Shown here: in pieces, positions 53,357 to 62,090 of the stretch
Layout of the letters: every line of letters begins with the position of its first letter
How positions within the stretch are numbered: the first letter of the stretch is position 1
Assembly: GCA_021730635.1 (NCBI GenBank)
Contig: JAJNNC010000004.1
Span: forward strand, 186,001-250,000
DNA from: Catalimonadaceae bacterium JC749
GTDB lineage: Bacteria > Bacteroidota > Bacteroidia > Cytophagales > Cyclobacteriaceae
DNA length: 64,000 nt
Direction of reading: 5' to 3'
Translations under genes and position numbers: made by a program
Notes under the pieces: model-generated
The model's database searches: none
Seen by the model: the letters and a program-made list of their open reading frames with translations, nothing else
What the model was told of the DNA's origin: nothing

Positions 53357-54106
53357 TTAATCTTTGGTAACGTGCTTTACTAGTTTGTTGGCGAATACAA
53401 AATCTCTCAATTCCTGCACTTCCGTGTCCAGAATGTTGGTATTACTGCCTTCCCAGAGTTTTTTTCCTTTGTACAGAAACATGACTTTGTCGCCTATCCC
53501 TATCACTGAATTCATATCATGGGTAACCACAATGGTCGTGGTATTGAATTCTACGGTAATTTCTTTGATCAACTCATCAATTAGGATAGAAGTTTGAGGA
53601 TCGAGCCCTGAATTAGGCTCATCACAGAAAAGATATTTTACATCGTTGACGATGGCCCGGGCAATCCCAACTCTTTTTTTCATACCCCCACTGATTTCAG
53701 AGGGCATTCTTTTGTTGACATTTTCCAGGCCTACCCTTTGCAGGCAAAAGTTTACCCGATCCAGTTTTTCATCCTCCGGCATGACTGTCAAAGTATCCAG
53801 GGGGAACTTTACGTTTCTTTCCACATTCATGGAGTCGAACAAAGCCACTCCCTGAAATAGCATCCCGATTTCTCGCCGGATCTCCGTTTTCATGTCTTTA
53901 TCAGCGTTGGTAAAGTCACGACCATCGTAATAGATCGTACCCGTATCAGGGCGCACCAGTCCCACTATACATTTCAACAGCACACTTTTTCCCGTACCGC
54001 TCGAGCCAATGATCAGATTGGCTTTTCCCTGCTCAAAAATGCCGCTGATACCGTCTAACACCGTTCTGCCTTCAAAAGATTTAGAGATATTTTTAATTTC
54101 TATCAT
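53357..54106 (-). CDS. mlaF: MlaF-like ABC transporter ATPase
   Basis: 249-residue ATP-binding subunit of a MlaFE-type phospholipid transport system that maintains outer-membrane lipid asymmetry. Walker A is GSSGTGKS (34-41), the signature is SGGMKKRVGIARA, Walker B is YLFCDEPNSGLDP, and the switch His lies in VVTHDMNSVIGIGDKV. The KKRVGIARA and NSGLDPQTS wording is typical of MlaF/Ttg2A. It follows mlaE by 20 bp. No MCE-domain (MlaD) gene is next to it, although it often is in Bacteroidota. Confidence 0.93.
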   Translation of the reverse strand: MIEIKNISKSFEGRTVLDGISGIFEQGKANLIIGSSGTGKSVLLKCIVGLVRPDTGTIYYDGRDFTNADKDMKTEIRREIGMLFQGVALFDSMNVERNVKFPLDTLTVMPEDEKLDRVNFCLQRVGLENVNKRMPSEISGGMKKRVGIARAIVNDVKYLFCDEPNSGLDPQTSILIDELIKEITVEFNTTTIVVTHDMNSVIGIGDKVMFLYKGKKLWEGSNTNILDTEVQELRDFVFANKLVKHVTKD

Positions 54107-54125
54107 AAAAATGTAAGGGCGCAGC

Positions 54126-54854
54126 CTATAATAAAAGTTCGGCGATGAGATAATCGGCTAATAAAACGGCAATACAACTGTTAGTAACAGCGCTGGTACT
54201 GGCTTGTCCTACCTCTAAAGCACCTCCTCGTGTAAAAAATCCTTTGTAGGAAGAAATAGAAGAAATAAGAAAAGCAAAAACCAATGATTTTACGATAGCC
54301 ATAAATACGTTATAGGTCCGAAAATCCAGTCGGAGACCGTAAACAAAATCCTCACCGGTAATAACACCTGTGAAGGTACCCACCAGATAACCCCCATAAA
54401 TAGAAAGGAAGCCGGCTATAATAACCAGCAGCGGAAACATGATAATGGCCGCTGCAATTTTAGGAAAAACCAGGTAAGAAGAAGAATTAATACCCATTAC
54501 CTCCAAAGCGTCTATCTGTTCGGTAATACGCATGGTACCCAGTTCACCGGCAATATTAGAGCCTACTTTGCCTGCCAGTACAATGGAAGTAATGGTAGGG
54601 GCTAATTCTAAAATGGTCATATCCCTGACAACCGTGCTGATGACCGACTCGGGCACAAAGGGACTCACCAGGTTGGCAGCGGTCTGTACGGTCGTCACCA
54701 TTCCGATGAAGGTGGAAATAATAGCTACCAGCGTCAGAGAATTGATACCGATCAGAATGGCTTCATCAATGGTTCGTTTCACATAGGTTTTAAAACTTTC
54801 CCTTTGTGAAAACATACTGCCGATAAAAATGATATATAATCCTATACTTTTCAT
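54126..54854 (-). CDS. mlaE: MlaE-like ABC transporter permease
   Basis: 242-residue inner-membrane permease of the MlaE family, with about five hydrophobic segments and the conserved loop ELGTMRITEQIDALEVMGINSSSYLVFPKIAAAIIMFPLL. It moves phospholipids between inner membrane and periplasmic MCE protein together with MlaF. Start 54854 (MKSIGLYIIFIGSMFSQ) matches the usual family N-terminus; the frame stays open to 54917, but that extension crosses a palindrome and repeats that look like a control region. First gene of the five-gene minus-strand run. Confidence 0.9.
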   Translation of the reverse strand: MKSIGLYIIFIGSMFSQRESFKTYVKRTIDEAILIGINSLTLVAIISTFIGMVTTVQTAANLVSPFVPESVISTVVRDMTILELAPTITSIVLAGKVGSNIAGELGTMRITEQIDALEVMGINSSSYLVFPKIAAAIIMFPLLVIIAGFLSIYGGYLVGTFTGVITGEDFVYGLRLDFRTYNVFMAIVKSLVFAFLISSISSYKGFFTRGGALEVGQASTSAVTNSCIAVLLADYLIAELLL

Positions 54855-54906
54855 AAGTGTTGCATAGTTAGAAAAATTGCATAGTTGTTCAAAGTAAATT
54901 ACTTTG
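54855..54906. promoter_or_regulatory. mlaE leader: palindrome, direct repeats, mini-ORFs
   Basis: A perfect 17-bp palindrome, CAAAGTAA-A-TTACTTTG (54890-54906), lies between mlaE and the divergent SDR gene and resembles back-to-back TTACTTTG promoter elements, one per strand. Two 10-bp direct repeats, TTGCATAGTT at 54860-54869 and 54877-54886 (start spacing 17 bp), lie between the palindrome and mlaE. On the minus strand each repeat contains an ATG that opens a four-codon ORF (MQFF and MQHL); the second ends in a TGA overlapping the mlaE ATG. Confidence 0.55.
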
Positions 54907-54954
54907 TGGGAGAACAAAAAACCTGTTGAAGTTAAACAATAAATGTATTAACGG

Positions 54955-55662
54955 ATGAAAAAGCTTGCTGTTATTACCGGCGGCACAAAAGGCATCGGAA
55001 AAGCTTTGGTAGAAGGCTTTGCCGCCGAAGGACTGAGCATTGCCACCTGTGCCCGGCATCAGGATGATCTATACCAGCTTCAAAAGGAGGTAACCACTAC
55101 TTTTCCGGATATTGAATTTTTTATCAGACCCGTCGATATGGCTATCAGGGAGGAGGTTCTTGATTTTGCTTCCTGGATTCTCCAGAAAGAAATACCGGTG
55201 GAAGTACTGGTTAATAATGCCGGACTTTTTACACCCGGACAAATCCATATGGAGGAAGATGGAGTTCTGGAAACGATGATTGAAACCAATCTTTATAGTG
55301 CCTACTACCTCACCAAAAGGCTCGTCCCGGGTATGAAAGATAGAAAGAGCGGGCACATTTTTAATATATGCTCAACGGCTAGTATCACAGCCTACGAAAA
55401 CGGAGGTTCTTATGGTATTTCAAAATTCGGACTATTGGGCATGAGTAAAGTGTTGAGAGCAGAAATGAAACCCTACCAGGTACGGGTCACTTCCGTGATA
55501 CCGGGGGCTACCTTTACCGATAGCTGGAAGGGAACTGATTTGCCGGAAGAACGCTTTATGAAAGCAGAGGATGTGGCTGAAATGGTAATGGCTGCCTATA
55601 GATTGTCGGATAGGGCCGTTGTGGAAGAAATGGTCATCCGGCCACAGTTAGGGGATCTTTGA
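54955..55662 (+). CDS. Short-chain dehydrogenase/reductase
   Basis: Cytosolic classical SDR of 235 residues. Cofactor motif TGGTKGIG (residues 8-15), then ATCARHQDDL favouring NADP(H), NNAGLF, the catalytic Ser in ICSTASI, and Tyr153/Lys157 in SYGISKFG. The substrate is not determinable. It is divergent from mlaE and shares the palindromic control region; ispG follows after 168 bp on the same strand. Confidence 0.9.
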   Translation: MKKLAVITGGTKGIGKALVEGFAAEGLSIATCARHQDDLYQLQKEVTTTFPDIEFFIRPVDMAIREEVLDFASWILQKEIPVEVLVNNAGLFTPGQIHMEEDGVLETMIETNLYSAYYLTKRLVPGMKDRKSGHIFNICSTASITAYENGGSYGISKFGLLGMSKVLRAEMKPYQVRVTSVIPGATFTDSWKGTDLPEERFMKAEDVAEMVMAAYRLSDRAVVEEMVIRPQLGDL

Positions 55663-55830
55663 GGGGTGAGCAAAATATACGGTAACTTATCCAACGGCAG
55701 GTTGAAAAGGCATGTTCTGGTTTCAGGAATAGCCAGTTTTTAACTTTCTTCCCTGAAATAAGTTTTTCTTATAGATTACTATTATTTGCCTTAATTTGCA
55801 GCTAAAAATAAAAGGACATTCCCGAAAATT

Positions 55831-57822
55831 ATGTTGACGCTGGCTTCAGAAATTTCTGCTTTTAAAAAATATTGTAACAGTCTGACGACGTACTCCCGCC
55901 GTAAAACCAGGGAGGTACACATTGGAGAAGTACCTTTAGGCGGGTCTCATCCCATTCGTGTGCAGTCTATGACGACCGTTGATACCATGGACACCCAGGG
56001 ATCCATTGCGCAGGCAATTCGCATGATTGACGCTGGATGTGAATATGTGCGTATTACTGCTCCCAGTCTGAAAGAAGCCCAAAATCTGGAAGAGATCAAA
56101 AAAGGCTTGCGGCAGCAAGGGTATCATACTCCCCTGGTGGCCGATATTCATTTTACTCCCAATGCTGCTGAACTGGCCGCCCGTATCGTAGAGAAAGTCA
56201 GGATCAACCCTGGGAACTATGCCGACAAGAAGCGTTTTGAAACCATAGAATACACCGATAGCACCTACCTGGCTGAATTGGAGCGTATCCGGGAGCGTTT
56301 TATTCCTCTGGTCAATATCTGTAAAGAATATGGCACAGCCATGCGCATAGGTACCAATCATGGTTCATTGTCTGACAGAATCATGAGCCGCTATGGCGAC
56401 ACGCCCCTGGGTATGGTTGAGTCTGCCCTGGAATTTATTCGGATTTGTGAAGACCTGCACTATTACGATCTTGTGATCTCTATGAAAGCCAGCAATACCC
56501 AGGTGATGGTACAAGCCTATCGGCTGCTGGTACAGAAACTGGAGGAAGAAGGCTTGCAACCTTATCCGCTGCACCTGGGCGTAACAGAGGCAGGTGATGG
56601 GGAAGATGGCCGTATCAAATCGGCGGTGGGTATTGGCACTTTGCTGGAAGATGGGCTGGGCGATACCGTACGGGTTTCTCTGACGGAAGAACCCGAATAC
56701 GAAGTGCCCGTAGGCTATCATCTGGTCAACCGGTACGAACAAAGGGCAGGTCATGCTCCTATCATGCCCTTGGAAGTGATTCCCAAAGACCCCTACAGCT
56801 ATAGCCGAAGGAAAAGTCGTGAAGTTCTGAATATTGGCGGAGATCAGGTGCCCAGAGTCATTACGGATGTCAGCAGGGTATCGCATTGGGAATACAAGGA
56901 TTTTAAATCGATCGGACATTTTTATCTGCCCGAACCGGATAAGTGGACAATGAATGACCAGGGATGTGATTATATTTATTCCGGTCAGCATCCTGTAGAA
57001 TTCATGCTGCCCAATGGGCTCAAAGAAATCCGGGATTATGATGTCTGGTTATCTTCACCTGACAAGGTAAACAAATATCCTTTGCTCACGCTACCGCAAT
57101 GGTTGGCTTCAGAACAACGGCATCCTACCCTTAACTTTCTGAAAGTGTCGTTGCATGAATGGAGCGATCCTCTGCTGTCTGTCTTGAGAGAAGACTCCAC
57201 AGTGGTCGTGTTGCTGGACACTGACAATGCACATGGCCTGGCGGAGCAACGCCGCTTTTTCTTTGCCTTGGTCGAACAGCAACTGGATGTACCGGTCATG
57301 ATCCTGAGAAAATACGATGCCCTGGATGAAGAAAGGCTCACCTTGTATTCGGCTACCGATATGGGTGGATTGTTGATCGACGGCTTTGGCGATGGTGTGA
57401 TGCTCAGCATACAAAGGCATGAAGTAGCAGACAAAGAAGAAGAACTAAAAAGAATCGCCCGTCATAACATGATTTCTTTCGGTATATTACAGGCTGCCCG
57501 CACTCGTATGTCTAAAACGGAATATATTTCCTGTCCGTCCTGTGGGCGGACACTCTTTGACTTACAGGAAACCACGGCTATGATTCGAAAAAGGACCGAT
57601 CATCTGAAGGGAGTGAAGATAGGTATTATGGGATGCATCGTCAATGGACCGGGAGAAATGGCCGATGCCGATTACGGGTACGTAGGTTCCGGAAAGGGAA
57701 AAATCACCTTGTACCGGGGGCAGACGGTTGTCAAGCGCAGTGTACCTTCTGCAAAAGCCGTTGATGAACTGATTGAACTGATCCGGGAAGATGGCCGGTG
57801 GCTGGAGCCCCAAACTATTTAG
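55831..57822 (+). CDS. ispG: IspG, large form (HMBPP synthase)
   Basis: Fe-S enzyme of the MEP isoprenoid pathway, converting MEcPP to HMBPP in the cytosol. At 663 residues it is the large form found in plants, Chlamydiota and Bacteroidota, with a ~270-residue insertion between the TIM-barrel and the Fe-S domain. N-terminal barrel motifs include VPLGGSHPIRVQSMTT, VADIHFTPNAAELAARIVEKVRINPGN and ISMKASN; the cluster motifs are CPSCGRTLFDLQ and GIMGCIVNGPGEMADADYGYVG. Normal in all visible motifs. A heptamer repeat starts at its stop codon. Confidence 0.96.
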   Translation: MLTLASEISAFKKYCNSLTTYSRRKTREVHIGEVPLGGSHPIRVQSMTTVDTMDTQGSIAQAIRMIDAGCEYVRITAPSLKEAQNLEEIKKGLRQQGYHTPLVADIHFTPNAAELAARIVEKVRINPGNYADKKRFETIEYTDSTYLAELERIRERFIPLVNICKEYGTAMRIGTNHGSLSDRIMSRYGDTPLGMVESALEFIRICEDLHYYDLVISMKASNTQVMVQAYRLLVQKLEEEGLQPYPLHLGVTEAGDGEDGRIKSAVGIGTLLEDGLGDTVRVSLTEEPEYEVPVGYHLVNRYEQRAGHAPIMPLEVIPKDPYSYSRRKSREVLNIGGDQVPRVITDVSRVSHWEYKDFKSIGHFYLPEPDKWTMNDQGCDYIYSGQHPVEFMLPNGLKEIRDYDVWLSSPDKVNKYPLLTLPQWLASEQRHPTLNFLKVSLHEWSDPLLSVLREDSTVVVLLDTDNAHGLAEQRRFFFALVEQQLDVPVMILRKYDALDEERLTLYSATDMGGLLIDGFGDGVMLSIQRHEVADKEEELKRIARHNMISFGILQAARTRMSKTEYISCPSCGRTLFDLQETTAMIRKRTDHLKGVKIGIMGCIVNGPGEMADADYGYVGSGKGKITLYRGQTVVKRSVPSAKAVDELIELIREDGRWLEPQTI

Positions 57823-57869
57823 TTCTTAGTTCTGGGTTCTAAGTTCTGAGTTCTAAGTTTAGGGTTGTG
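57821..57869. repeat. Heptanucleotide tandem repeat
   Basis: Five to seven tandem copies of a 7-bp unit near AGTTCTA: AGTTCTT, AGTTCTG, GGTTCTA, AGTTCTG, AGTTCTA, then two decayed copies AGTTTAG and GGTTGTG. The first copy overlaps the ispG stop codon. No terminator shape is present. Probably a slippage-derived repeat. Confidence 0.7.
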
Positions 57870-57993
57870 TGGTAATATTTAAGCATTCTCTCATTCTTCC
57901 AACCTGCATTCTATCATTCAATATTTATAGTTTCTTTGGGAAACATTTCTCCTTTTTTTTGTTGTAATACAGAACCTTTAGATCTGTTATGAT

Positions 57994-58209
57994 ATGAACA
58001 TGAGTGAGAATCACCAGCCTACTGAAGAGAAAAGAAATGATGTCAGAGAGTTTTTCTCCATGGGAGAACTGTTTGGATACTTTTTCCGAAAAAAAGATCC
58101 GAATCGTCAGACCAACTTCAACCTGAGGATGATGCATGGTATCAACAAAATTTCTATTATTGTATTTCTACTGGGCATTATCTTCCTGATCATCAAACAT
58201 ATATTTTAA
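57994..58209 (+). CDS. Small membrane protein, DUF6728-like
   Basis: 71-residue protein with a polar, charged N-terminus, the segment GELFGYFFRKKDPNRQTNFNLRMMHGINKIS, and one C-terminal membrane helix (about 49-69). From memory it matches the small Bacteroidota family DUF6728; function unknown. The MmcQ-like gene starts on the base after its stop codon, so they form an operon. An alternative start at the third codon (second Met) is possible. Confidence 0.7.
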   Translation: MNMSENHQPTEEKRNDVREFFSMGELFGYFFRKKDPNRQTNFNLRMMHGINKISIIVFLLGIIFLIIKHIF

Positions 58210-58563
58210 TTGGATATTGAATCGTTCCGGCAATTTTGCCTGTCCAAAAAGGGTGTCACCGAAGAATTACCCTTTGGGGAAGACACACTGGTTTTTAAGG
58301 TAATGGGTAAAATGTTTGCCCTGACCGATCTGGAATTGTTCGAAAGTGTCAATCTGAAATGTGATCCGGAAGAGGCTATTCTTTTACGAGAGCAGTACCC
58401 TGCCGTACAGCCCGGTTATCATATGAATAAAAAGCACTGGAACACTATACTGATGGACGGAAGCATAGGCGATAGGCTCTTAGCACAGTGGATTACTGAT
58501 TCCTATCAACTGGTTGTATCAGGACTTCCCAAAAAAATGAAAGAAACGCTTAACCAACTTTGA
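58210..58563 (+). CDS. MmcQ/YjbR family protein
   Basis: 117-residue cytosolic protein of the MmcQ/YjbR family (double-wing/CyaY-like fold). Motifs: EELPFGEDTLVFKVMGKMFAL, NLKCDPEEAILLREQYPAVQPGYHMNKKHWNTIL, and LPKKMKETL near the end. DNA binding is suggested for the family, but the physiological role is unknown. It starts with TTG directly after the stop of the DUF6728-like gene. The SGNH hydrolase gene follows after 15 bp. Confidence 0.88.
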   Translation: MDIESFRQFCLSKKGVTEELPFGEDTLVFKVMGKMFALTDLELFESVNLKCDPEEAILLREQYPAVQPGYHMNKKHWNTILMDGSIGDRLLAQWITDSYQLVVSGLPKKMKETLNQL

Positions 58564-58578
58564 TGACAATACCATATC

Positions 58579-59166
58579 ATGGACCCTCTACCCACTCTGC
58601 TTGCTTTGGGAGATTCTTACACAATCGGGGAAGGTGTGGCTGAACATGAACGCTGGCCAGCTTTATTGGCCAGAAGGATGAAATGGACTTCACCGGATTA
58701 TCTCGCTCAAACAGGCTGGACCGCCCAAGAGCTGATGGAGGCTATTGAAAAAGCCAGGATGTCGCATTTTTATGATTGGGTCTCTTTGCTCATAGGAGTT
58801 AATAATCAATACCGTGGAATGAGCTTGTTGCAATACAGTATAGAGTTTGAAATGCTCCTCTATCAGGCACTGGCCCTCAACCGGAACCAGCCAAAAAAAA
58901 TATTGGTTCTTTCCATTCCTGATTATAGTGTGACGCCCTTTGCGCGGAAAAAAAACCCTCCCCGTATCTTTGATGAGATCAATGCCTATAACGCCGTGAA
59001 CGAAACGATAGCCCGCCGGGAAGGGGTACATTATGTAAATATTACTGATATTTCCCGACAAGCCTCACACAATTCCCTTTTGCTGACCCAGGATGAGCTT
59101 CACCCCTCTGTGCATATGTATCGTTTATGGGTAGATCGAGTGGAAAGCTCTCTAAGATTCAAATGA
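58579..59166 (+). CDS. SGNH/GDSL hydrolase
   Basis: 195-residue esterase-type hydrolase without a signal peptide, thus probably cytosolic. Block I is ALGDSYTIGEG (nucleophile Ser13), block III is LIGVNNQY (oxyanion Asn), and block V is DELHPSVHMYRLW (Asp/His). It is likely to cleave esters of a small substrate such as acylated sugars or thioesters. Near the end of a four-gene plus-strand run with DUF6728, MmcQ and a DHFR-family gene. Confidence 0.9.
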   Translation: MDPLPTLLALGDSYTIGEGVAEHERWPALLARRMKWTSPDYLAQTGWTAQELMEAIEKARMSHFYDWVSLLIGVNNQYRGMSLLQYSIEFEMLLYQALALNRNQPKKILVLSIPDYSVTPFARKKNPPRIFDEINAYNAVNETIARREGVHYVNITDISRQASHNSLLLTQDELHPSVHMYRLWVDRVESSLRFK

Positions 59167-59265
59167 AAGGCGTTAGCGCAAACTTCCTGATCCTATCGGG
59201 CCAACTCAATCTTTTTATTGTCGTACAAAAAAAGATACCAGGCCTTCACTTAATTCCAGACAAAA

Positions 59266-59814
59266 ATGGGACAAGTTGTATACCATGTAGCCACCACCTT
59301 GGATAACTTTATCGCTGATGTGCACGGCAATGCCAACGAATCGGTATTTTTGTACGAAGGAGATCATGTGCCTGATTTCATCAACCATATCAATCAATAT
59401 GACATCGTGCTTATGGGTAGTAAAACCTATGCTTATGGCTTTCAATACGGATTGAAACCCGGTGAACCCGGCTACAAAGGCATCAAGCATTATGTGTTTT
59501 CCAAAAGCATGAATTTTGAATCCAACGAAGAGGTGACACTCGTAAAGGATGATCCCGTTCCCTTCATCAGGAACCTAAAACAGACGACAGATAAGAAAAT
59601 ATGGCTTTGTGGCGGAGGGGAGCTGGCCGGCACCTTACTCGATCATGCTTTGCTAGATTTGCTTGTGTTGAAAATTAATCCGGTGATGATAGGCCAGGGC
59701 ATTTCCCTTTTTGGAAATAGCAAGAAACACATTAATTTAAAACTGTTAGATTTAAAAAAATACGAAAGTGGCGTTATCTTGCCCACTTATCAAATAATGT
59801 ACGGATCAGCATGA
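59266..59814 (+). CDS. DHFR/RibD C-terminal-family reductase
   Basis: 182-residue protein of the RibD C-terminal/dihydrofolate reductase superfamily: VVYHVATTLDNFIADVHGN, DIVLMGSKTYAYG, KIWLCGGGELAGTLLDHALLD and KINPVMIGQGISLFG are the family blocks, with the NADPH-binding GGGEL turn. It is probably an NADPH-dependent reductase, not the housekeeping folA. Its ATG at 59266 is clear. The last codons overlap the M1 metallopeptidase gene by 4 bp (ATGA). Confidence 0.87.
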   Translation: MGQVVYHVATTLDNFIADVHGNANESVFLYEGDHVPDFINHINQYDIVLMGSKTYAYGFQYGLKPGEPGYKGIKHYVFSKSMNFESNEEVTLVKDDPVPFIRNLKQTTDKKIWLCGGGELAGTLLDHALLDLLVLKINPVMIGQGISLFGNSKKHINLKLLDLKKYESGVILPTYQIMYGSA

Positions 59815-61532
59815 CCTCCATTGGTAACCCCCTCAGGTTTCTTGTCTTTTTTTTCCTGTTGGGCCTGGGTGTGCAGGCTCAGAACAATACGGACAGCCTG
59901 ACGTCTCCCTTACTGGTAACATCAGAAGAATTTACCAGGGCCGATACCCTCAGAGGTTCATTAGGTCCCGAAAGAACCTGTTTTGACGTCAGATTTTATC
60001 ACCTGGACGTAAAAGTGGACCCTGAAAAACATTTTATTGAAGGTTCAAATACGATCACCTTTACGGTGAAAGAACCCTCCGACAGGATTCAATTGGATTT
60101 GTTCCCGCAGCTCACGGTTCAGGAGGTGTTAGACGAAAACGGCCAGTCATTGCCTGTAGAAAGAGAAGAATACGCTTTCTTTGTGAATTTTACATCCGCT
60201 CTGCGGGTCGGCGATACCAGAAAAATCAAGGTGAACTATGCAGGACCTCCCAAAGTAGCGCTCAAACCCCCTTGGGATGGAGGCGTGGGTTGGAATCAGG
60301 ATGAGGAGGGTAACCCTTGGGTGACAGTGACCTGTCAGGGGTTAGGAGCCAGCGTTTGGTGGCCCAACAAAGACCATCAGTCTGATGAGCCAGACAGTAT
60401 GCTGATCAGTATTACCGTGCCGTCGGCACTAAAAAATATCTCAAATGGGCGTTTGAGAAACGTAGAAAAAATAGATGATCACTGGACACGTTACGACTGG
60501 TTTGTGGGCAATCCTATCAATAATTACAATGTAACCATGAACATTGGTAACTACACGCATTTCAAAGAGGAGTATACCCGTGGCCAGGAAAGCCTGAGTC
60601 TGGATTATTATGTGTTGCCCTATCATCTCAAGGAAGCCAAGCGGCAGTTCGAACAGGTAAAACCCATGCTGGAATGCTTTGAGTCTTACTTTGGACCTTA
60701 TCCTTTTCCCGAAGACGGCTATAAACTGGTAGAATCACCCCATCCGGGTATGGAACACCAGTCAGCCGTGGCCTATGGCAATTACTTTCAGAATGGGTAT
60801 CGACTGCGGGCCTCTTCCAGGGTAGGTCTTTGGTTTGATTTTATCATTATCCATGAAACAGCCCACGAATGGTTTGGCAATAGCATCACTTCTGCCGATG
60901 TGGCCGATATGTGGATTCATGAAAGTTTTGGGGCTTATGCCGAAGCTATTTATGCAGAATGCCGGTTCGGCTATGAGGCAGCCATGGAATACATGCGTGG
61001 CAAAAAGTATGAGGTGAAATTAGACAAACCCGTGCAAGGTCCTTATGGTGTGAACCAGCCCGGATCGGGAGATATGTATCCGAAAGGGGCATTGATGCTC
61101 AATACGTTAAGGCATGCCTGTGGTAGCGACGAAAAATGGTTTGCGATGCTTCGTCAAATGAACACCACTTTTCGGCATTGCATCGTGGACTATACTACCA
61201 TTACCCAGTTTATGAACCGTACCCTGGGAAGGGATTTTACCCATGTCTTTGCGCAATACCTCCAAAAAACAGCTTTGCCGGTGTTCAAAGCACAGATAGA
61301 AGTCAAAGGAGAGGAGCAAATACTGGTGTATGCCTGGGAAGCGGAAGTAGAGCACTTTGATATGCCTGTGACGATCAAAGTAGGGGATGATCAGTGGAAA
61401 ATGGTATATCCCACCCGTGAACCTCAGTCTATATCCCTGCAGCTGTCGGATCCTAACACTTTTCAGGTAGATGATAATTATTACGTGGAAACAAAGCTCA
61501 AAGTGAATTATCTGCTTAGTGAATTTAAATAG
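59811..61532 (+). CDS. M1 family metallopeptidase
   Basis: Exported gluzincin aminopeptidase-family protein of 573 residues, with a signal peptide ending near VQAQ (residue 24). An N-terminal beta saddle domain (about 45-250; RFYHLDVKVDPEKHFIEGSNTITF) is followed by the catalytic domain with HETAHEW (His348, Glu349, His352) and the third zinc ligand Glu371 in DMWIHESFGAYAEA. The substrate-recognition segment that is usually GxMEN reads GMEHQSAVAYGN here. Short C-terminal part only. It overlaps the DHFR-family gene by 4 bp. Confidence 0.93.
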   Translation: MTSIGNPLRFLVFFFLLGLGVQAQNNTDSLTSPLLVTSEEFTRADTLRGSLGPERTCFDVRFYHLDVKVDPEKHFIEGSNTITFTVKEPSDRIQLDLFPQLTVQEVLDENGQSLPVEREEYAFFVNFTSALRVGDTRKIKVNYAGPPKVALKPPWDGGVGWNQDEEGNPWVTVTCQGLGASVWWPNKDHQSDEPDSMLISITVPSALKNISNGRLRNVEKIDDHWTRYDWFVGNPINNYNVTMNIGNYTHFKEEYTRGQESLSLDYYVLPYHLKEAKRQFEQVKPMLECFESYFGPYPFPEDGYKLVESPHPGMEHQSAVAYGNYFQNGYRLRASSRVGLWFDFIIIHETAHEWFGNSITSADVADMWIHESFGAYAEAIYAECRFGYEAAMEYMRGKKYEVKLDKPVQGPYGVNQPGSGDMYPKGALMLNTLRHACGSDEKWFAMLRQMNTTFRHCIVDYTTITQFMNRTLGRDFTHVFAQYLQKTALPVFKAQIEVKGEEQILVYAWEAEVEHFDMPVTIKVGDDQWKMVYPTREPQSISLQLSDPNTFQVDDNYYVETKLKVNYLLSEFK

Positions 61533-61798
61533 TGCGTCAAATTTAACGACTTGAGCCTTTTAGAGATAGGAAGCAGGGTATGGCGTTGTAATACAAAGAA
61601 TATTTTCATTTATAGAGAAAAAAAGCATGCTATGGAATTATTTTAATCAAAATAACCTTCAAAGTAATACGGGCGGCAATGCCTGAATTTGATGCCTGGA
61701 ATATTAAAGTTAATTTTTTACCTCTCATCACACTCATTCCCCCGGTTTAATGTCTTGTATTTCAATTATTTATTCTATAATCAATTTATTTTATTTCA

Positions 61799-62083
61799 AT
61801 GAACATTTTTGTTGCAAAATTAAGCTCAAACACCACAGATGATGATTTAAACGAGCTATTTGGTCAATTTGGCGAAGTATCTTCCGCTAAAGTAATTATC
61901 GATAGAGAAACAGGTTTCTCTAAAAAATTCGGATTTGTAGAAATGCCCAATGAAGAAGATGCTTTTCAAGCCATTGAACAATTAGATGAAACAGAATTTG
62001 ATGGTAGCGAAATCGTAGTAAAAAAAGCCAGACCACGCGAAGATCGAGGAGATAACAACAGACGATTCAACAGCAGGTATTAA
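61799..62083 (+). CDS. RRM-type RNA-binding protein
   Basis: 94-residue cytosolic protein with a single RNA recognition motif (RNP2 NIFVAKL at 2-8, RNP1 KKFGFVEM at about 42-49) and a short Arg/Gly/Asn-rich basic tail (KKARPREDRGDNNRRFNSRY). Bacterial RRM proteins of this type are often cold- or stress-induced and may act on mRNA stability. The leader of about 265 bp before it is without genes. A strong terminator follows. Confidence 0.94.
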   Translation: MNIFVAKLSSNTTDDDLNELFGQFGEVSSAKVIIDRETGFSKKFGFVEMPNEEDAFQAIEQLDETEFDGSEIVVKKARPREDRGDNNRRFNSRY

Positions 62084-62090
62084 TAAACAC

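Noticed and set aside
54855-54917. N-terminal extension of MlaE to an ATG at 54917
   Set aside because: The family N-terminus matches the start at 54854, and the extension covers a palindrome and repeats. Not fully excluded.
56365-56991. 208-aa minus-strand frame
   Set aside because: Shadow of ispG; the plus-strand reading has all IspG motifs.
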